Assembly: GCA_002167745.1 (NCBI GenBank)
Contig: NHCB01000013.1
Span: forward strand, 129,526-193,525
Length of the DNA stretch: 64,000 nt
Reading direction: 5' to 3'
Source of the DNA: Betaproteobacteria bacterium TMED22
Lineage (GTDB): Bacteria > Pseudomonadota > Gammaproteobacteria > Burkholderiales > Eutrophovitaceae
In this document: one piece after another, positions 1 to 10,229 of the stretch
Numbering within the stretch: the first letter of the stretch is position 1
Layout: each line of letters begins with the position of its first letter
Made by a program: the position numbers and the translations under genes
Notes under the pieces: generated by a model
Database searches by the model: none
What the model saw: the letters and a program-made list of their open reading frames with translations, nothing else
What the model was told of the DNA's origin: nothing

Positions 1-998
1 ACAACGCTAATGGCCGAAATTATCCCTTCCAAGTCTCCAACCATTAGCCAAGACCCCATAACCGTCGGACCAGTAATCTTACGATACCGGAAAGATTCAT
101 TACGCCACAATACCGCACCTGTATTTCTGTCCAAAGCCATAACATACCCCGCCTCATCAGACACGAATACTCTCTCATCGTCATAACCAAGGCTACCGAC
201 CGCTGAGACTCGGACACTCCAGTTAGGTTGACCAGTTTCTATATCGAAACAAGAAACCCGACCTTGGAAAGTAGCCATACACACGACGTCTTTTAGAACC
301 AATGGAGTACCTACCACATCCGAAATGCGCTCAAGCTCATTATCTCCAGAAGGAATAGAGACATTCACACTCCATAGGACCTCACCCGCCGAACTATCCA
401 GATTCATCGCAATTCCGCCATGGAACCCGGCGATAATCGAGTCAGACAATCCAACTCCCAACCCGGGATTTGATCGCAAAATCAAACTTTGACTTGGTGC
501 TTGGAAATCCCAGTTAAATTCCCCAGTATCTCTATCTAATCCAACCAGCCTACCCTGAACATCACGCGCAATCACTGTTTGTCCTGCTGCCATAGGCGCC
601 CCCATTACGGAGTTTCCAATGTTGGACTGCCATCTTACGACGCCATTAGAATCCATCAGACTGACCATTCCATCTTCACCACCTAAGAAAATCTCCCCAT
701 CGGCGACGCCCAATCCCCCAGATATTTTCTCATCGAATGCAACCTCATAAATTTTACGTCCTGTCTCAATATCAAAACACAAAACAGAATATGCAGAAGC
801 ACCGCACACACGCTCAGCCGAGGCAATCGGAGAAAAGATAGCTGCGTAGGGATCACCGAGTGATTTATCCCAAATCTTATTTAACGATATTTGCTGCTCA
901 AATTCTGGAAGATCAACCGCCTCTCGGCGCTGAGTACCCGAGCACGCAACGGTAATCAAAGTCGACAAAACGAACGCGCAAAATACAAAAAGTCTCAC
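1..998 (-). CDS. bamB: Outer membrane assembly lipoprotein BamB (3' part cut by window edge)
   Basis: Reading the minus strand from a GTG at 998 gives about 332 codons that run off the window. The product starts with a lipoprotein-type signal (RLFVFCAFVLSTLITVAC, Cys at residue 19), then shows PQQ/beta-propeller repeats such as 'CFDIETGRKIYEV', 'GLDRDTGEFNWDF' and 'ALDRNTGAVLWRN'. BamB is the propeller subunit of the BAM complex that inserts outer-membrane beta-barrel proteins. The GTG start overlaps the TGA of yfgM (GTGA), implying translational coupling, and the hisS-yfgM-bamB order is the usual gammaproteobacterial one. It is absent from the ORF track because its end lies outside the window. 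The lipobox is slightly off consensus at position -3. Confidence 0.9.
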   Translation of the reverse strand, partial: MRLFVFCAFVLSTLITVACSGTQRREAVDLPEFEQQISLNKIWDKSLGDPYAAIFSPIASAERVCGASAYSVLCFDIETGRKIYEVAFDEKISGGLGVADGEIFLGGEDGMVSLMDSNGVVRWQSNIGNSVMGAPMAAGQTVIARDVQGRLVGLDRDTGEFNWDFQAPSQSLILRSNPGLGVGLSDSIIAGFHGGIAMNLDSSAGEVLWSVNVSIPSGDNELERISDVVGTPLVLKDVVCMATFQGRVSCFDIETGQPNWSVRVSAVGSLGYDDERVFVSDEAGYVMALDRNTGAVLWRNESFRYRKITGPTVMGSWLMVGDLEGIISAISV

Positions 999-1630
999 TG
1001 CGATCCTAAACTGTCAATCTTGATCTGAACGATGTCCACCCATGGATTACCGTCTTGCAACAAACTCAATGCCTCTTGATAAGCAGCAAGAGCTTTTTCG
1101 TTCATATTTTGAGCCGCGTAGATATCGCCCCGCAGATCAGCATATAAACCCGACATTGCAGCATCAGCATCTCCATCAAGTGCTGTCATCGCCAAATTAA
1201 ACTCCTCAGTCATTAAATAAAGGGCTCCCAAACGAAGTTTCGCTAACGCCACCAAACTGCTATCGCGTGAGTCATCAACAACACTTCGCAAAAGATTTAT
1301 CGCCTCTTCATGCTTACCCTTATCGCTCTCGGTTCTCGCTAAATTCAACCGGGCTAAGTCCCCGTAGTACGTATCGCCATATTCGGCAATGATCTCCCTT
1401 GATGTGGAGCTAACAAGATCCAAATCTTCGCTGGCCCCAGCCGACTCAAGTTTATTAAATGAAGAGGAAGCAGATTGCGCCTTTGTGTTTACTTGAAGTT
1501 CCCACCACTTTGTACCACCAAAACCAACTACAACAGCAACCGCCACTGCGATCACGATCCGTCCGTACGATCTCCAAAACTGCTGAAGAGCATCTAACTG
1601 TTCTTGTTCATCTAAATCGAAAGTTGCCAT
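995..1630 (-). CDS. yfgM: YfgM family membrane-anchored TPR protein
   Basis: A 211-residue protein with a short cytoplasmic N-terminus (MATFDLDEQEQLDALQQFW), a single membrane helix around residues 24-40 (IVIAVAVAVVVGFGG) and a periplasmic tetratricopeptide-like region. This is the YfgM layout (PF09976, TPR_21); in Escherichia coli YfgM sits with the SecYEG translocon and PpiD and takes part in handing over envelope proteins. It lies directly between hisS and bamB, the conserved position, and its stop codon overlaps the bamB start. Length is close to the family norm. The family and gene position are secure; the chaperone-related role is transferred from E. coli. Confidence 0.93.
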   Translation of the reverse strand: MATFDLDEQEQLDALQQFWRSYGRIVIAVAVAVVVGFGGTKWWELQVNTKAQSASSSFNKLESAGASEDLDLVSSTSREIIAEYGDTYYGDLARLNLARTESDKGKHEEAINLLRSVVDDSRDSSLVALAKLRLGALYLMTEEFNLAMTALDGDADAAMSGLYADLRGDIYAAQNMNEKALAAYQEALSLLQDGNPWVDIVQIKIDSLGSQ

Positions 1631-1668
1631 ATTAATTACCTAAAGTTTTTATAATCGTAATTGTAAGT

Positions 1669-2955
1669 CTAAACACCAGCTTCACAAATTCTTTCGACGG
1701 CATCATATACGCTAAGCTCCTGCTGTTGGGTAGCAAATTTACCATTGCTGGCGCGCAGAGACTTCAAAGAAATTGTTTTTTTAGCTACCTCGTCGTCGCC
1801 GATGATAACAGCAAATTTAGCACCGCTATTATCAGCCTTCTTCATTTGTGATTTTAGAGCACCACCACCACAATGAAGTACCACTTTCAAACCATTATCT
1901 CGCAGTATTTTTGCAATATCCCAAGCGTAGAGCTGCGCTGTTTTATCTGAAGACACCAAATAAACATCGGGATTTTCTCTCGAGATCTCTATTTCGCATG
2001 AACTTAAGACAGCAAGAACTCTTTCGAGACCTAAAGCGAATCCGCATGCAGGAATGAGTTTGCCACCAATTTGCTCTGCCAAACTGTTGTATCGCCCGCC
2101 GGCACAAATGGTACTTTGAGCTCCTAAGAAGTCGGTCTTCCATTCATAGACAACATCATTATAGTAATCTAAACCTCTGACGAGATTAGGATTGACTGTG
2201 TAAGTAATTCCTGAGCGATCGAGAAATTGTTTAAATTGCTCCATCTTATCAATGGATTCATTTGACAAGAAGTCCAGCAACTTTGGTGCTGACGAAACAA
2301 TCTCCTTTGTGTGAGGGTTTTTAGTATCCAGAACTCTCAGCGGATTCGTATTGATACGCCTACGCGAATCCTCATCCAAACTCTCCTCGCGCTCCTTTAA
2401 AAAGCTAACTAAAAACTCCCTATATTTTTTTCTATCGTCTTTGCTCCCTAAAGAGTTCACCTCCAACCGAACTCCCTTGGCTGATATCCCTAATTTACTC
2501 CATAGCTCGGATACCATCATGACGTGCTCAGCATCGATATCTGGACCCTCGAAGCCAAGCGCCTCTACCCCAACTTGGTAAAACTGTCTGAACCGGCCCT
2601 TTTGTGGTCGTTCGTGCCGAAACATAGGTCCGCAGTAATACAATCGTCTCGATTTTCCATAAGTCATATTGTGCTCGATCGCTGCACGAACTACGGAAGC
2701 TGTTCCCTCTGGCCGCAATGTCAACGAATCTCCATTCAATGCGTCAATGAAGGTGTACATTTCTTTTTCAACGATATCCGTTGTCGAGCCGATAGATCTT
2801 ACAAATAAATCAGTGTTTTCTAAAATAGGAGTACGGATATTTTGATATCCAAACATTGCTAGCCAATCTCGAATAACAGACTCAATCCATTCCCACTGAT
2901 AACTCTCTTCAGGAAGAATGTCATTCATCCCTCGAATCGCTTGAATTCTACTCAT
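1669..2955 (-). CDS. hisS: Histidine--tRNA ligase
   Basis: Class II aminoacyl-tRNA synthetase of 428 residues that charges tRNA-His in the cytoplasm. Visible signatures are the N-terminal 'AIRGMNDILPEES', motif 2 in 'MFRHERPQKGRFRQFYQVG' and the histidine-specific 'LVRGLDYYNDVVYEW', with motif 3 near 'CGFALGLERVL' and an anticodon-binding domain at the C-terminus. Length is normal. It sits 38 bases upstream of yfgM and about 60 bases downstream of ispG, in the standard order. Nothing unusual was seen. Confidence 0.98.
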   Translation of the reverse strand: MSRIQAIRGMNDILPEESYQWEWIESVIRDWLAMFGYQNIRTPILENTDLFVRSIGSTTDIVEKEMYTFIDALNGDSLTLRPEGTASVVRAAIEHNMTYGKSRRLYYCGPMFRHERPQKGRFRQFYQVGVEALGFEGPDIDAEHVMMVSELWSKLGISAKGVRLEVNSLGSKDDRKKYREFLVSFLKEREESLDEDSRRRINTNPLRVLDTKNPHTKEIVSSAPKLLDFLSNESIDKMEQFKQFLDRSGITYTVNPNLVRGLDYYNDVVYEWKTDFLGAQSTICAGGRYNSLAEQIGGKLIPACGFALGLERVLAVLSSCEIEISRENPDVYLVSSDKTAQLYAWDIAKILRDNGLKVVLHCGGGALKSQMKKADNSGAKFAVIIGDDEVAKKTISLKSLRASNGKFATQQQELSVYDAVERICEAGV

Positions 2956-3014
2956 TAACTTCGTCTTTCATAAAGCTATTCAATAAGATATCGCACACAC
3001 TTGGCATCTTTAGC

Positions 3015-4232
3015 TCAACTGCCATACGTCTCACGTACATACTCATTCACAATGTCTTCGAACTCTTGAGCAATTGCGTCGCCCTTGAGTGTTTTAACTC
3101 TTACTCCATCGACATAGACTGGTGCGACAGGGTTCTCACCCGACCCAGGCAAACTGATTCCGATATTTGCATTTTTACTTTCTCCCGGTCCATTCACCAC
3201 ACACCCCATCACAGCAACCTTCATATCCTCGACGCCTTTGAACTTTTTCTTCCAAATGGACATTTCTTTCCTAAGAAATGTCTGAATCTCCTGAGCAAGG
3301 ATTTGAAAAAAGTCGCTCGATGTTCGGCCACATCCTGGACACGATATAACAAGGGGTGTGAAAGCTCGAATACCCATAGTTTGAAGCAACTCCTGGGCAA
3401 CATAAACTTCCTCCTCACGCTGCCCACCAGGCTGCGGGGTCAGTGAGATTCTTACTGTATCTCCAATCCCCTCTTGTAACAAAACTGCCAATGCAGCGCT
3501 CGACGAAACAATGCCTTTGCTGCCCATCCCGGCTTCGGTAAGGCCAAGATGTAGTGGATAATTTGATCGTGAACTCAATTCCCGGTAAACGGTAATTAAC
3601 TCCTGCACATCGCTCACCTTGCACGAGACTATGATTTTGTCATGAGCCAAACCAATTGTCTCCGCTATTTCCGCGCTGCTCATAGCAGACAAAATTAGGG
3701 CTTCGCGCACGAGAGCGTTATTACTAAGAGGCTGATTCCTCAACGCATTCTCATCCATCAATCGACTGAGCTGATCTTGATCCAAGCTACCCCAATTAGC
3801 ACCAATTCTAACTGGCTTATCGTATTTACACGCGTACTCAATGATGGATGAAAATTGACTATCTTTTTTACTTCCTCTACCGACATTTCCGGGATTAATT
3901 CGATACTTATCCAAATTTTCCGCGCACTCCGGATGCTCTTTCAAGAGTCGGTGACCATTGAAATGAAAGTCCCCTACGATTGGACACTCAACATTTTTTT
4001 TTGCCAAAGCTTCTTTTATCCTTGGCACGGCAGCTGCAGCCTCTGACGTGTTCACGGTCACCCTAACAATCTCCGAACCAGCGGAATGTAATTGTGCAAT
4101 TTGATTTACCGTTTTATCAATATCCGCAGTATCCGTATCAGTCATCGACTGAACAACCACTGGATGCTGACTACCCACCAGAACCGAACCGACTGCAACC
4201 GTGTTCGTCTTTTGTCGTATCGTCATATTCAT
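3015..4232 (-). CDS. ispG: 4-hydroxy-3-methylbut-2-en-1-yl diphosphate synthase (MEP pathway)
   Basis: A 405-residue iron-sulfur enzyme converting MEcPP to HMBPP in the non-mevalonate isoprenoid pathway. Cluster-binding cysteines are visible in '[12 protein letters not shown]' and '[16 protein letters not shown]'; the N-terminal barrel starts with '[20 protein letters not shown]'. It lies between rlmN and hisS. In many gammaproteobacteria pilF and rodZ stand between rlmN and ispG; here the gap to rlmN is only about 32 bases and both are absent. Two further MEP enzymes (ispD, ispF) occur later in the window, so the organism uses this pathway. Confidence 0.97.
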   Translation of the reverse strand: MNMTIRQKTNTVAVGSVLVGSQHPVVVQSMTDTDTADIDKTVNQIAQLHSAGSEIVRVTVNTSEAAAAVPRIKEALAKKNVECPIVGDFHFNGHRLLKEHPECAENLDKYRINPGNVGRGSKKDSQFSSIIEYACKYDKPVRIGANWGSLDQDQLSRLMDENALRNQPLSNNALVREALILSAMSSAEIAETIGLAHDKIIVSCKVSDVQELITVYRELSSRSNYPLHLGLTEAGMGSKGIVSSSAALAVLLQEGIGDTVRISLTPQPGGQREEEVYVAQELLQTMGIRAFTPLVISCPGCGRTSSDFFQILAQEIQTFLRKEMSIWKKKFKGVEDMKVAVMGCVVNGPGESKNANIGISLPGSGENPVAPVYVDGVRVKTLKGDAIAQEFEDIVNEYVRETYGS

Positions 4233-4264
4233 GCCGCATAAACTTTCATATCCATCCAGTCTTT

Positions 4265-5434
4265 TTACAGTGAGGCTGAAACAACTCGGCTCCTCCCAGA
4301 ACGAGGCGTTCGACGGTCTTTAACTTGTCCCGCCAATTGGCCACAAGCCCCCGCAATATCATCACCACGCGTCCTTCTAACTGTAGTCACCAACCCTGCG
4401 TCAATAAGTATTTTCTGAAACCGGATAACCACTTTTTCAGAGCTTCGATCAAATCCAGATTCATTGAACGGATTAAACGGAATGAGATTAAATTTGCAAG
4501 AAACACCGCGAGTGGCGGTTATAAGTTCTCGAGCATGCTCCGCCCGATCATTAATCCCGGCTAGCATGATGTATTCAAATGTTACGAAATCCCGAGGTGA
4601 ACCACGGCGTTGCCATTTTACGCCTGAAATAGCACCACCTTGCGAACAGTCTGTGTATCGCTTACATGCCTCCATTAAATCTGCTATCGGATATTTTTTA
4701 TTAATTGGAACTATCTGGCTTCTCAAATCATCATTAGGAGCATGAAGAGAAACAGCCAGAGACACCGGACAATCCTCTCTTAAACGATCAATATTGGGAA
4801 CAATACCAGAGGTCGAAACTGTTACCCGTCTGCGAGACAATCCATAAGCAAAGTCATCAAGCATAATTCGTACCGCATGGACTACGTTTTCGTAATTGGT
4901 CAAAGGCTCTCCCATTCCCATCAAAACGACATTCGAAACCGCTCGGGATGGATCAGATCCGTCAAGTCTGGCTCCCATGCGCTCAGCTTCTGGAAATCGA
5001 TTTTGCGCCAACCACAACTGTCCAATAATTTCTGACACTTTGAGGTTACGATTAAACCCCTCTCGTCCTGTGGCACAGAATGCACATTCAAGTGCACATC
5101 CAGCCTGAGAAGAAACACATAGGGTGCCACGACTTTTCTCTGGGATAAACACCGACTCCACAGAGTTTGCATTGTCAACCGGAAATAACCACTTAAGGGT
5201 CCCGTCATCAGACCGAGATTCACGCTCAAACGCTGGAACACGAATCGTCGCCAACTCACTCAGTTTCGCCCGTAAAGACCTAGAAAGATCAGTCATTAGA
5301 TTAAAATCAACGATCCCACGCTGATGAATCCATTTGAACAGCTGCTGCGCTCGAAATGAACTCTCACCAATTTCCTTGAGAAACTCAGCGAGTTGCAATC
5401 GGTCAAGGTCGAGTAGATTGGTTTTTACAGTCAT
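4265..5434 (-). CDS. rlmN: 23S rRNA/tRNA adenine-C2 methyltransferase RlmN
   Basis: Radical SAM methyltransferase of 389 residues that methylates A2503 of 23S rRNA and some tRNAs at position C2. The radical SAM cysteines are Cys113, Cys117 and Cys120 (CALECAFC), followed by '[11 protein letters not shown]'. The C-terminal '[13 protein letters not shown]' holds the Cys that carries the methyl intermediate in this family. It starts 3 bases after the stop of ndk, so the two are co-transcribed. The C-terminus after 'CGQLAG' is a short basic tail. Length is typical. Confidence 0.97.
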   Translation of the reverse strand: MTVKTNLLDLDRLQLAEFLKEIGESSFRAQQLFKWIHQRGIVDFNLMTDLSRSLRAKLSELATIRVPAFERESRSDDGTLKWLFPVDNANSVESVFIPEKSRGTLCVSSQAGCALECAFCATGREGFNRNLKVSEIIGQLWLAQNRFPEAERMGARLDGSDPSRAVSNVVLMGMGEPLTNYENVVHAVRIMLDDFAYGLSRRRVTVSTSGIVPNIDRLREDCPVSLAVSLHAPNDDLRSQIVPINKKYPIADLMEACKRYTDCSQGGAISGVKWQRRGSPRDFVTFEYIMLAGINDRAEHARELITATRGVSCKFNLIPFNPFNESGFDRSSEKVVIRFQKILIDAGLVTTVRRTRGDDIAGACGQLAGQVKDRRTPRSGRSRVVSASL

Positions 5435-5437
5435 AAA

Positions 5438-5863
5438 CTATCGCGGGTAAACGTTCATGCTAGGAAAAAAATAAGAGATTTCGATCGCTGCATTTTCAAA
5501 AGAATCTGAACCATGGACAGCATTAGCATCAATGCTTTCGGCAAAATCAGCACGAATACTTCCGGCATCAGCTTGCTTAGGATCCGTTGCTCCCATTAAA
5601 TCTCTATTTCGCTTAATTGCATCCTCACCCTCAAGCACCTGAATACACACAGGCCCAGAAGTCATGAAGTCAACTAGGTCATTAAAAAAAGGACGGTCTT
5701 TGTGCACAGCATAAAATCCTGCAGCATCAGCTTTCGACAGAAGCGCAAATCTCATAGCCGATATCTTTAAACCTGCGTCCTCGAATCGGGTGAGTATCCT
5801 CCCAATCAAGTTCTTTTTTACCGCATCGGGTTTAATAATTGAAAGCGTTCTCTCTATTGCCAT
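5438..5863 (-). CDS. ndk: Nucleoside diphosphate kinase
   Basis: A 141-residue kinase that transfers the gamma phosphate of ATP to other NDPs through a phosphohistidine. The start '[20 protein letters not shown]' and the active-site '[20 protein letters not shown]' are both intact. A GGAGAG ribosome binding site stands about 7 bases before the ATG. It heads the ndk-rlmN-ispG-hisS-yfgM-bamB run. A 96-base gap separates it from tilS upstream and probably carries its promoter, though I could not single out convincing -35 and -10 boxes. Confidence 0.98.
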   Translation of the reverse strand: MAIERTLSIIKPDAVKKNLIGRILTRFEDAGLKISAMRFALLSKADAAGFYAVHKDRPFFNDLVDFMTSGPVCIQVLEGEDAIKRNRDLMGATDPKQADAGSIRADFAESIDANAVHGSDSFENAAIEISYFFPSMNVYPR

Positions 5864-5959
5864 TGTCTCTCCATCACATTGTTTAAGTTAACAAAACCTC
5901 GGTATGTTAACACGCGCCGTGCGCATTAAAATGACGCTTGTTAACCTTACAATTTTAGC

Positions 5960-7291
5960 TCAGTGATTTGGACGCCATATGATATTTATACCTCTTTCGT
6001 CTTTTTGAGCACAACAATGTCCCGAAACACCATGATTACCAACGAATAGCGCCTCCGTGCCAACAAAAACTACCGGAATACTCGACCGGAGCCATGGAGG
6101 AATTCCCTCTGTCTGCCATATTTTTCGCAGCTCTCTTCTTGGTCGGTTTTGCGCTAGAGAAAAACGTTTGTTTCCGGAGCCTAGCCGAACAGTCAGAGAT
6201 CCATGCGAAACATACTGTTTTGAGATACCTCGGCCCAACACCTCTGAGAACTCAAGATGTCCTAAGTCTCCCGGCAGATCGATATACGTCTCCCCACTCC
6301 AAACTCTCGACCATCCTTCATTCGTCACATCTTTTCTATCAACAAGGTACACATGCTTGCGGTATCGCTTAACACTAATGCTTTTGTTATTGACGGAAAC
6401 AGCTGCACTTATTTTCGCGTACTTACACTGCCGTAAAGCCTCTGTCATCCAAGTTCGTCCGGGAACAGACGCACCGCGACGCCGAAATAACTCTCTAAAC
6501 ATATTGATAGCACGAACTTCAGACAAACTATTTAATCCCTCAAGATCAATACCGCCGCATGGACTAATTAAAAGGTCAATATCCTGCGCCGCTACTTCCT
6601 TCAACAAATCACTGGTATCCGCTAAATTTTTAATGACATTTACTATTGATTCTTCATAAGCTGGAAATCGAGTCCTTAACTGAGGCAGCATTTCCTTCCT
6701 GAGATAATTCCTAGAATAAATACGATCACTATTTGAAGGGTCTTCCACCCAAGTGAGACCTCGTTGCTTCGCGTACTTCACAATTTCGTCACGGCTAACA
6801 CCAAGCATCGGGCGAAAGATTTTTTTATGGGTACTGTAGTCGTCTCTAAGAGATGTCATACTCGAAAGACCGTCCACGCCAGAACCTCGGAGGGCTTGCA
6901 AGAAAAAAGTCTCAATTTGGTCATTCTGATGGTGGGCAAGCAAAATCATCGGTGACTTGTGGCTCAACAGGGCATCGTAGCGCGCTTGACGCGCGGCGCC
7001 CTCGATTCCAAGCCGAGATCGCTCTGGGACTTGCACATCAAGAATGCTCAAAGGAATTGAATAAGACTCACATAATTGAGAGCAAAAATCAGCCCATTCA
7101 GTAGATTTGTGATGCAGATGGTGATTCACGTGAGCAGCATCAATCTTGAGGTCCAACGACACAACCAACCGTGATAACACGTCAAGTAAAACAACAGAGT
7201 CCACTCCCCCGCTTAAAGCAACAACTACCGTTTGCCCCGCGAGTCGGTTTAACTCAAACTGTTCCTTAACTTTGATTTCTAAGTCAGTCAC
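5960..7291 (-). CDS. tilS: tRNA(Ile)-lysidine synthase
   Basis: A 443-residue ATP-dependent ligase that turns C34 of the CAU-anticodon tRNA-Ile into lysidine, so that it reads AUA. The PP-loop 'SGGVDS' is at residues 27-32; the N-type ATPase core runs to about residue 200 ('YSRNYLRKEMLPQL') and the TilS substrate-binding and C-terminal domains follow ('FVGTEALFVGNHGV'). It lies next to accA, a common arrangement in proteobacteria. Length is normal and the gene is presumably essential. Confidence 0.96.
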   Translation of the reverse strand: MTDLEIKVKEQFELNRLAGQTVVVALSGGVDSVVLLDVLSRLVVSLDLKIDAAHVNHHLHHKSTEWADFCSQLCESYSIPLSILDVQVPERSRLGIEGAARQARYDALLSHKSPMILLAHHQNDQIETFFLQALRGSGVDGLSSMTSLRDDYSTHKKIFRPMLGVSRDEIVKYAKQRGLTWVEDPSNSDRIYSRNYLRKEMLPQLRTRFPAYEESIVNVIKNLADTSDLLKEVAAQDIDLLISPCGGIDLEGLNSLSEVRAINMFRELFRRRGASVPGRTWMTEALRQCKYAKISAAVSVNNKSISVKRYRKHVYLVDRKDVTNEGWSRVWSGETYIDLPGDLGHLEFSEVLGRGISKQYVSHGSLTVRLGSGNKRFSLAQNRPRRELRKIWQTEGIPPWLRSSIPVVFVGTEALFVGNHGVSGHCCAQKDERGINIIWRPNH

Positions 7292-7351
7292 GATTACGCA
7301 CGATAAGTAGCGATAAACCTCTCAAAAACAAATGATAAAAGTATTAAAAGT

Positions 7352-8314
7352 TTACTCAACCTCAAGGAATTTACCGTAACTCATAATTCGACCTAGCCGT
7401 TTTTCAACTAGCTTAGCAGGTGATAAATCCATGACACTGGCTAAGGAGTCTTCCAAACTTTTCTTCAAGGTCTGAAACATTGCACTCTGATCCCGATGTG
7501 CACCGCCTAAGGGCTCTGAAACGATCTTATCAATCAAGCCAAGTGTTTTAAGGCGACTCGCAGTAATGCCTAAAGCCTCTGCGGCCACCGATGCCTTCTC
7601 CGCACTTTTCCAAAGAATCGACGCACACCCCTCTGGAGATATGACGGAATAAATGGAGTACTGCAAGCTTTGAACTATATCTCCTACGGCAATAGCCAGA
7701 GCACCGCCGGACCCACCTTCTCCTACAATGGTAGTAATTATAGGCACCCTTAAGCGCGCCATTGCATACAAATTTCTGCCTATAGCCTCCGACTGACCTC
7801 TCTCTTCTGCACCCACCCCGGGGTAGGCACCGGGTGTATCCACAAACGTGAACACAGGCATGTTAAATTTTTCCGCCAACTCCATGAGTCGGAGAGCTTT
7901 TCTATAGCCTTCTGGTTTAGGCATGCCAAAATTACGATGCAGTTTTTCCTTCGTATCGCGCCCCTTTTGGTGACCTATTACGACTACTGAGCTATCGTTG
8001 AACCTTGCAATGCCCCCAACTATAGAAGGATCATCTGCAAAAAGTCGATCCCCGTGAATCTCTTCAAAGCCTGAAAACAGTGATTCAATATAGTCCAGCG
8101 TGTAGGGTCTCTGAGGATGCCTCGCAACTTGAGCAATTTGCCAGGCAGTTAACTTAGCGTATATCTCCTTCGTTATCGAATCGCTTTTTTTTCGTAATCT
8201 ACCGATTTCCTCAGATATATCAACCGCGGAATCATCTTGAACAAACCTCAGGTCCTCTATTTTGGACTCAAGCTCTGCGACCGGTTGCTCAAAATCAAGA
8301 AATGTTGTTTTCAT
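7352..8314 (-). CDS. accA: Acetyl-CoA carboxylase carboxyltransferase subunit alpha
   Basis: A 320-residue alpha subunit of the carboxyltransferase that, with AccD, moves CO2 from biotin-BCCP to acetyl-CoA, the first step of fatty acid synthesis. Diagnostic segments are '[19 protein letters not shown]' at the start, '[20 protein letters not shown]' and '[15 protein letters not shown]'. It is 60 bases upstream of tilS, the usual accA-tilS order; the usual further upstream partner dnaE is replaced here by ggt. No unusual features. Confidence 0.98.
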   Translation of the reverse strand: MKTTFLDFEQPVAELESKIEDLRFVQDDSAVDISEEIGRLRKKSDSITKEIYAKLTAWQIAQVARHPQRPYTLDYIESLFSGFEEIHGDRLFADDPSIVGGIARFNDSSVVVIGHQKGRDTKEKLHRNFGMPKPEGYRKALRLMELAEKFNMPVFTFVDTPGAYPGVGAEERGQSEAIGRNLYAMARLRVPIITTIVGEGGSGGALAIAVGDIVQSLQYSIYSVISPEGCASILWKSAEKASVAAEALGITASRLKTLGLIDKIVSEPLGGAHRDQSAMFQTLKKSLEDSLASVMDLSPAKLVEKRLGRIMSYGKFLEVE

Positions 8315-8382
8315 ATTGAAATTCTAAATACTTTTCCAACGATAGACACTAATGATCAAAGTATCAACTGCGTTACGCCGTA

Positions 8383-10104
8383 TTAAAATACTACTCCTGC
8401 TCGGCCTCTTGGATCGTTTAAAACCGAACACCTTATTTGCTTTGTATCACAATGAATAGCTTGCATGTTGCCCCATTTTCTCCGGTAAACCTGCACATCA
8501 TGCCCTTTGCTTCTCAGCTGAGAAATCCAAGCGTCGTCAAAACTGTCTGGCTCAACTTGCACTCTGTCCGGCAAATATTGATGATGATATCGAGCTAGAG
8601 AAACAATAGCTTCAGGATCAACATTAATCGGGTCTAAATACTCAAGAATTGCCAACATAACCATACTTATGATTCTTGATCCACCAGGAGTACCGATCGC
8701 TAAATCACCTTTCTCACTTCCAACAAAAGTAGGAGACATCGAGGAAAGCGGTCGTTTGCGCGGCTCAATTCCATTAGCTCTATTCCCCACAAGCTCGTAT
8801 GCGTTACCTTTGCCAATTCCAATTGAAAAGTCATCCATATGGTTGTTCAACAATATTCCGGTATTTCCGGCAACCATGCCTGAACCAAACGGTCCATTTA
8901 TCGACAAGGTTGCAGCAACCCGATTACCCTCATCGTCGACAATTGAAAAGTGAGTAGTCTCCTCTCCATCTAATGTAAGGTCGAAGACTGTCGGAAGACT
9001 ATCACTATCCGTCGCGGCATCGAACGAAATTGACCGCCCTCTCTTTCGGGCGTATTCAAGACTCATTAATTGTTTTAACGGTGCGTCAGAAAAGTCTGGA
9101 TCACCCATAAACCTGGCTCGGTCATTGTATCCGCGTCTCATAGCCTCAACCATCAAATGAGGTCGAACCGTATGATCGTGACTATAGTAAGACAAATCCT
9201 CCAAAATATTGAAGACCTGAGCCATTACCAAACCACCGGAGGAAGGTAACGGCGCCGTAACTATTTTTGCGCCATTAAAGTTAATAATTACGGGGGCTCG
9301 TTCCTTTACTTGATAATTTTTTAGGTCGTCAAGCGTCCAATTACCACCAGAGGAGACCACATGATTTACCATTTCATGTGCGATACTACCGCGATAGAAA
9401 GAATCAATATCTTTTGCCATGGTTTCCAGCGTTTGCGCTAAATCAGGTTGCTTTAAAACCTCACCCAATTTAAATGGCTCACCTTTATTAAAAAATATGC
9501 GTTCTGAAAGTTTAAATTTCCTAATTCGCTTCTCAACCCAACCCACTGCGCGAACGTATCTAGGGTCGACCGAAAAACCATCACGAGCTAACGTAATGGC
9601 TGGCTGCAAAACGGCCTCCAACGGCAACTTCGCATAAACTGTTGATAAATGCTGGAGCGCGGCGGGGATACCTGGGATCGCGGCTGCAAGAGGGCCTTCT
9701 CGTGATCGTAGAGGCACCCCTAACCCTTCTGCGTTGAGATAAAGACCTTCGGAAGCCCGCTCAGGCGCTATTTCTCGAGCATCAACAAAGACGTCTCGAC
9801 CTGAGTCAGCAACATGCAATAGATAAAAGCCACCACCACCCAAACCAGAAGAATAAGGCTCCACAACACCCAAAGCAGCAGTCACAGCAATAGCTGCGTC
9901 AAAAGCATTCCCTCCGTCAAGCAAAACCTCACACCCGGCAGCTGTGGCTTCTGGGTGAGCAGTGGCGATAGCGCAACTATCGCTCGCTTGAGTCTGATGA
10001 GACAACGAGCAAAAGATGATTACAAAAAAATATACGGTTGATAATTTTAGTATTGATCTTGCACTAAATATCCATCGCAAGCTGTGCTCTAAAAACTGAG
10101 GCAT
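8383..10104 (-). CDS. ggt: Gamma-glutamyltransferase (gamma-glutamyltranspeptidase)
   Basis: A periplasmic N-terminal nucleophile hydrolase acting on glutathione and other gamma-glutamyl compounds. I place the start at the ATG at 10104 (MPQFLEHSLRW) because GGAGAG stands 5 bases before it, while the longer ORF-track start at 10146 has no ribosome binding site. A hydrophobic export signal follows near residues 20-40. The self-cleavage and catalytic Thr begins 'TTHFSIVDDEGN'; the downstream 'NNHMDDFS' and 'GTPGGSRI' are family signatures. About 573 residues, normal for the family. It sits in a tolC-ggt-accA run on one strand. Confidence 0.93.
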   Translation of the reverse strand: MPQFLEHSLRWIFSARSILKLSTVYFFVIIFCSLSHQTQASDSCAIATAHPEATAAGCEVLLDGGNAFDAAIAVTAALGVVEPYSSGLGGGGFYLLHVADSGRDVFVDAREIAPERASEGLYLNAEGLGVPLRSREGPLAAAIPGIPAALQHLSTVYAKLPLEAVLQPAITLARDGFSVDPRYVRAVGWVEKRIRKFKLSERIFFNKGEPFKLGEVLKQPDLAQTLETMAKDIDSFYRGSIAHEMVNHVVSSGGNWTLDDLKNYQVKERAPVIINFNGAKIVTAPLPSSGGLVMAQVFNILEDLSYYSHDHTVRPHLMVEAMRRGYNDRARFMGDPDFSDAPLKQLMSLEYARKRGRSISFDAATDSDSLPTVFDLTLDGEETTHFSIVDDEGNRVAATLSINGPFGSGMVAGNTGILLNNHMDDFSIGIGKGNAYELVGNRANGIEPRKRPLSSMSPTFVGSEKGDLAIGTPGGSRIISMVMLAILEYLDPINVDPEAIVSLARYHHQYLPDRVQVEPDSFDDAWISQLRSKGHDVQVYRRKWGNMQAIHCDTKQIRCSVLNDPRGRAGVVF

Positions 10105-10229
10105 GAAAACTCTCCGACCAAATACTCCGTCTTTACGATCAGCCATTAACGTTTAATGAGCCAATGACTAGAATGTTTCGTTCCATTCAAGACACATCGC
10201 ACCGATGAAGAAAAAAGAAACAGGTATAC

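Noticed and set aside
6057-6659. 200-codon plus-strand ORF opposite tilS
   Set aside because: It is a shadow frame of the clear tilS gene, with no family resemblance.
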